Below are positions 31,497 through 33,713 of a DNA stretch of 33,713 nucleotides, one piece after another (the stretch's first letter is position 1; each line of letters starts with the position of its first letter). The translations under genes and the position numbers were made by a program. Source of the DNA: a virus; IMG/VR virus record IMGVR_UViG_3300045996_000919, positions 1 to 33,713 of that record; one strand, given 5' to 3'. The notes beneath the pieces are model-generated. The model was not told the origin of the DNA, searched no databases, and saw only the letters and a list, made by a program, of their open reading frames with translations.

Positions 31497-31510
31497 GTAA
31501 ATTAAATATT

Positions 31511-31810
31511 ATGTATGTGTATTTATTCCATCCAAAAGGAACTGAAGTTTTTGGTGTCAACGAAAACTATTTTGACTACCTATTAGATTCCGATGATCCT
31601 ATTTCTTCGGAAGTTCTCGACATGTTCCAAATACCGAGTGTGCCAGGTTGGTTTTGCGGAAAACATGAGGCTAGAGGACTAATGGAATTTCAAACTTCAG
31701 AAACTGAATTTTATTTTAGAGATCCGGTCCGTAACGAATTAGTCGCTGTATTCAATTTAATATACAAAGAGCCAGGGCGGTTATACTATAAAAATGCACG
31801 ATTGAAGTAA
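31511..31810 (+). CDS. Hypothetical protein, 99 aa
   Basis: Starts at the ATG 31511, 14 bp after the right repeat. Begins MYVYLFHPKGTEVFGVNENYFDYLL and contains SDDPISSEVLDMFQIPSV; no signal peptide or membrane segment. It abuts the stop of the opposite-strand lipoprotein gene. It may be expressed independently in lysogens, but no family is recognised. Confidence 0.6.
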   Translation: MYVYLFHPKGTEVFGVNENYFDYLLDSDDPISSEVLDMFQIPSVPGWFCGKHEARGLMEFQTSETEFYFRDPVRNELVAVFNLIYKEPGRLYYKNARLK

Positions 31811-32335
31811 TTATTTAACACTTAGTCCTTCAACGTTAAAATTAAAGGTAACATTTCCCTCATCATAGAACATGGCCTGGACTTTCAGGATTTTCGCCTT
31901 TTTCAGTTTTTCAATTATGCGCTTTGAAGAGTTCAAGAACACTATATCGGAACTGCCATCGGCTGCTGGATTATAAGTGACGTTAATCGGCTTTTCTTCA
32001 TCAAATTTCAGTTTTATGAAGTCATTATTGAATGGGGAAACAAACTGTCCTTTATCTATTCTCAATATCACTTCCTTTTTACCGTTTTTATTCCTAAGTG
32101 TGACAAACATGTGTGAGCCGCCTTCGTAAGGAAATTTAAACACAGCGTAATTCAAAGACATCACTTCCGCGAATTGACTTTTTTCTTCCGTCATTTCATC
32201 ATTTTCTATCCAATATTGCCACTTAGTTAAATCGACTTTTGGCGTTTCTTTCTGCATTACCGCTTCGTAATCTCTATCGGCTGCAGGTTCGGTGCAGCTC
32301 GATAAAATAAATAACAGAATGATTGCTTTTTTCAT
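31811..32335 (-). CDS. Lipoprotein co-directional with the repressor
   Basis: A 174-residue protein with a lipoprotein signal MKKAIILLFILSSC (Cys14), then a polar mature chain: KWQYWIENDEMTEEKSQF, VFKFPYEGGSHMFVTLRNKNGKKEVIL and a beta-rich end. It begins seven bases after the repressor stop on the same strand, so it is likely made from the repressor transcript in the lysogen. That suggests lysogenic conversion, such as blocking related phages at the envelope, but no function is proven by sequence. Residues after Cys (TEPAAD) do not show a clear surface-export signal. Confidence 0.8.
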   Translation of the reverse strand: MKKAIILLFILSSCTEPAADRDYEAVMQKETPKVDLTKWQYWIENDEMTEEKSQFAEVMSLNYAVFKFPYEGGSHMFVTLRNKNGKKEVILRIDKGQFVSPFNNDFIKLKFDEEKPINVTYNPAADGSSDIVFLNSSKRIIEKLKKAKILKVQAMFYDEGNVTFNFNVEGLSVK

Positions 32336-32341
32336 TGGCTG

Positions 32342-32977
32342 TTAATAATGGGAATCTCTTACGGGACCGTGAGCTTTGTATAAGGTTTGGATGTCGTTTT
32401 TATGAATGTCGATATCATCGTAATCTTTAGTATTATAACTGCGAAGGATTAAATGGTTGCTGTCTTTTCCCTTTCGTATAATTTTGACAAATCTATTACC
32501 GCCTTTGGTTACAATGCCATAAGGATGTCCGAAGTCGATGTGCGACATATCCTGTTGCGGCTCTAATCCTATCACATCACCCGCAGTAAACATTGGAAAC
32601 ATCGAATTTCCTTTTACAGTTACAAAAGCAATACAATTTCTAAAACCAGCCATATAGATATAACCAATGACCTTTTCTGGGAAGTCTTTGAAGTGCGTAA
32701 CATCGCCGGCCGCAAAATCAACATCATAAACCGGGACACCCTTTTGGATTACCGCTATGTTGCTTTCCGCTAATGGGCCTTTTTCAAATATATCTGGGCT
32801 TACATTTGTAAACTCGCAGAATTTGGTAATAATGTGATCCGGCACATCAGGTCGACCAAACCACTTATACAGGGTTGTTCGGCTAATCTCCATACCCTCG
32901 GCTATCTCTACGAGACTGTGTTCTTTGTTGTTTATAACCAAGAACTCTAAAATTTTTCCTTTATGAACGTCAGGCAT
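32342..32977 (-). CDS. CI-type repressor with S24 self-cleavage domain
   Basis: A 211-residue protein. An N-terminal helix-turn-helix at about 21-40 (SLVEIAEGMEISRTTLYKWF) binds DNA; the C-terminal LexA/S24 domain has the Ala90-Gly91 cleavage site (VDFAAGDVT), catalytic Ser125 (KGNSMFPMF) and Lys165 (RFVKIIRKG). DNA damage would trigger RecA-aided autocleavage and induction. It faces the operator region at 32978-33076, from which it should repress the rightward early operon. The gene start ATG is at 32975-32977. Confidence 0.9.
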   Translation of the reverse strand: MPDVHKGKILEFLVINNKEHSLVEIAEGMEISRTTLYKWFGRPDVPDHIITKFCEFTNVSPDIFEKGPLAESNIAVIQKGVPVYDVDFAAGDVTHFKDFPEKVIGYIYMAGFRNCIAFVTVKGNSMFPMFTAGDVIGLEPQQDMSHIDFGHPYGIVTKGGNRFVKIIRKGKDSNHLILRSYNTKDYDDIDIHKNDIQTLYKAHGPVRDSHY

Positions 32978-32988
32978 TTACATTAAAG

Positions 32989-33060
32989 TTTACAAATGTT
33001 AATATCTTTCACTTGCATTTGTAAGCTTACATAGCTTACATTTGTAGTGTATTCATACAC
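32989..33060. promoter_or_regulatory. Operator/promoter region between repressor and early genes
   Basis: Three copies of a CATTTGTA-like site: TTTACAAATG at 32989-32998 (inverted), GCATTTGTAAG at 33015-33025, and ACATTTGTAG at 33038-33047. The last includes a perfect -7 box TACATTTG (33037-33044), with TTG at 33013-33015 21 bp upstream as -33. GTAAGCTTAC (33021-33030) is a perfect palindrome and GTGTATTCATACAC (33047-33060) has perfect 6-bp arms. Repressor binding here would shut the early promoter. Confidence 0.7.
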
Positions 33061-33076
33061 CAAATATACAAAATAA

Positions 33077-33307
33077 ATGAAACTACCAAAGAAGATACAA
33101 AAAATATGGGCAGCAGAGGTCGAGGACTTTGGTTACGCAGCGATTTGCTCAGAAGCTGAAATAAACTACAGAACCTTTAAAAGGGCAATTCAAAAGGGTG
33201 AGTGCAAGCCATACATATACGATACTGTAAATGCTGCCCTCCTCAGGTTGAGAAAGAAGAGAACTGACAAAGAGAAGAAATTACAAATCCAAGACGATTT
33301 AAACTAA
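33077..33307 (+). CDS. First early gene, Cro-position protein, 76 aa
   Basis: Begins at the first ATG (33077) after the early promoter. The N-terminal half (LPKKIQKIWAAEVEDFGYAAICSEAEINYRTFKRAIQKGE) looks helical and could form a helix-turn-helix; the C-terminus is basic (RLRKKRTDKEKK). Its position opposite the repressor suggests a Cro-like antirepressor, but the HTH is not certain. It overlaps the next start by one base. Confidence 0.55.
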   Translation: MKLPKKIQKIWAAEVEDFGYAAICSEAEINYRTFKRAIQKGECKPYIYDTVNAALLRLRKKRTDKEKKLQIQDDLN

Positions 33308-33537
33308 TGACGCGCAATGGACTACTAACACCGGTTGAGGCTCTTGAAATTTTAGGGATTTACAACCCTGAAGGAAAAGCAAAGCCAAACACCGATTATC
33401 TGACAAGGCTTAATAAGAGAAATCTTTTAGCGCCTATAAAGTTAGGAACAAAAACTTTCAGGTATAAGATGTCCGACTGTCAGAGGCTTTTAAAAATGGT
33501 TGAGGAAACCGGATTAAATCTAACACTCAAACCATGA
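33307..33537 (+). CDS. MerR/excisionase-like small DNA-binding protein, 76 aa
   Basis: Pattern LLTPVEALEILGIYNPEGK ... YLTRLNKRNLLAPIKLGTKTFRY resembles the winged-helix of excisionase and MerR-like small phage proteins ('L-T-x-x-E-A-L-x-x-L' then 'Y-L-x-x-L-x-x-x-x-x-L-x-x-x-x-x-G ... R-Y'). It may act as excisionase or an early regulator. Start is the ATG at 33307 (TAATG with the previous stop). Confidence 0.65.
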   Translation: MTRNGLLTPVEALEILGIYNPEGKAKPNTDYLTRLNKRNLLAPIKLGTKTFRYKMSDCQRLLKMVEETGLNLTLKP

Positions 33538-33656
33538 TCATCATCTACACAGGCTTATTGGGATTAGTTATTGGATTCTTTATTGAATACAGACTATCTA
33601 AAAAAGAAGAGAAAAGATACTATAAGTATAACGGTAAAAATTGGGAGGTAAAATGA
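33534..33656 (+). CDS. Small single-pass membrane protein, 40 aa
   Basis: ATG at 33534 overlaps the prior stop (ATGA), and TGA at 33654-33656 overlaps the next start (ATGA). The N-terminus is a membrane helix (MIIIYTGLLGLVIGFFIEY, 1-19), followed by a basic tail. The double overlap supports it being real. Function unknown. Confidence 0.55.
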   Translation: MIIIYTGLLGLVIGFFIEYRLSKKEEKRYYKYNGKNWEVK

Positions 33657-33713
33657 AAACGTTTAAATCAAAAGAACACTTAGAAGGAATGATTGAGGTA
33701 TTTATTTACCTGT
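33653..33713 (+). CDS. 5' end of an early protein (partial)
   Basis: ATG at 33653 opens a frame that runs out of the window: MKTFKSKEHLEGMIEVFIYL. It overlaps the previous stop by four bases and is open to the end. No family can be assigned from 20 residues. Confidence 0.5.
   Translation, partial: MKTFKSKEHLEGMIEVFIYL

Larger units (their letters stand above)
31265..31510. other. attP: Probable attP region (non-coding, 246 bp)
   Basis: The stretch between the divergent integrase and 31511 genes holds no credible gene. It contains bracketing direct repeats, two opposed terminators, and AT-rich spacers. Location beside the integrase and the presence of an orphan terminator make it the best candidate for attP. 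The crossover core cannot be set without the host attB or attL/attR sequence. Confidence 0.5.

Noticed and set aside
31499-31510. A fourth near-copy of the late-promoter box (AAATTAAATATT)
   Set aside because: It differs from the shared 12-mer AGAATTAAATAT at two positions and there is no CAAAG-type partner 23 bp away, so I do not count it as a copy.
1-33713. Perfectly circular genome with end-to-end joined genes
   Set aside because: Joining the last base to the first does not connect the open frame at 33653 with the open frame ending at 75; the joined frame soon stops, so a clean circle is not supported.

Overview
The window is most of a temperate, contractile-tailed (myovirus-like) phage genome from a member of the Bacteroidota. 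Support for that host group: the tyrosine integrase has the N-terminal arm-binding region typical of Bacteroidota integrases, clear Shine-Dalgarno sequences are generally lacking, and the early promoter has a perfect TAnnTTTG -7 box (TACATTTG, 33037-33044). The genome is AT-rich. Genus cannot be read from the sequence. I recognise no rRNA, tRNA, CRISPR array, insertion sequence or clearly host gene.

Layout. (1) 1-6248, plus strand: early region with an HNH nuclease, a replication-initiator-like protein, a DnaB-type helicase, about ten small accessory proteins and a NUMOD4/HNH/NUMOD1 homing-type endonuclease. (2) 7604-6256, minus strand: lysis cassette with two small membrane proteins, an amidase and a spanin-like protein. 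(3) 21012-7601, minus: ClpP-like prohead protease with scaffold-like tail, a signal-peptide protein, major capsid protein, tail sheath, tail tube, tail chaperone with a -1 frameshift extension, tape measure, baseplate hub, spike, gp25-like and LysM proteins, and fibres. A plus-strand lipoprotein gene (13727-14026) interrupts this run. (4) 21124-21999, plus: an opposed cluster of four small genes. (5) 29987-21996, minus: terminase, a gp36-like connector, DUF935 portal, Mu F-like and Mu G-like morphogenesis proteins, a neck protein, baseplate J-like protein and fibre proteins. (6) 30080-31264, minus: integrase, followed by a 246-bp region with direct repeats and two back-to-back terminators that probably holds attP. 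(7) 31511-33713: a small plus-strand gene, then a leftward lipoprotein and S24-type repressor, an operator region, and the start of a rightward early operon.

The head genes resemble phage Mu (DUF935 portal, F and G proteins) and the tail resembles P2/Mu, but there is no transposase; a tyrosine integrase suggests site-specific lysogeny. Early genes lie at both ends and integrase/repressor are internal, so the sequence looks like excised phage rather than an integrated prophage. The two ends do not join in frame, so some sequence is probably missing between them.

The most notable points are: a composite motif repeated three times in front of leftward late genes, with identical 23-bp internal spacing (a candidate phage late promoter); a carbohydrate-binding-like module occurring five times in three structural proteins, including three tandem copies inside the gp36-like connector; a Sec signal-peptide protein encoded between protease and capsid genes; an A_AAA_AAA frameshift site in the tail chaperone; and two lipoprotein genes placed where lysogenic-conversion genes usually sit.
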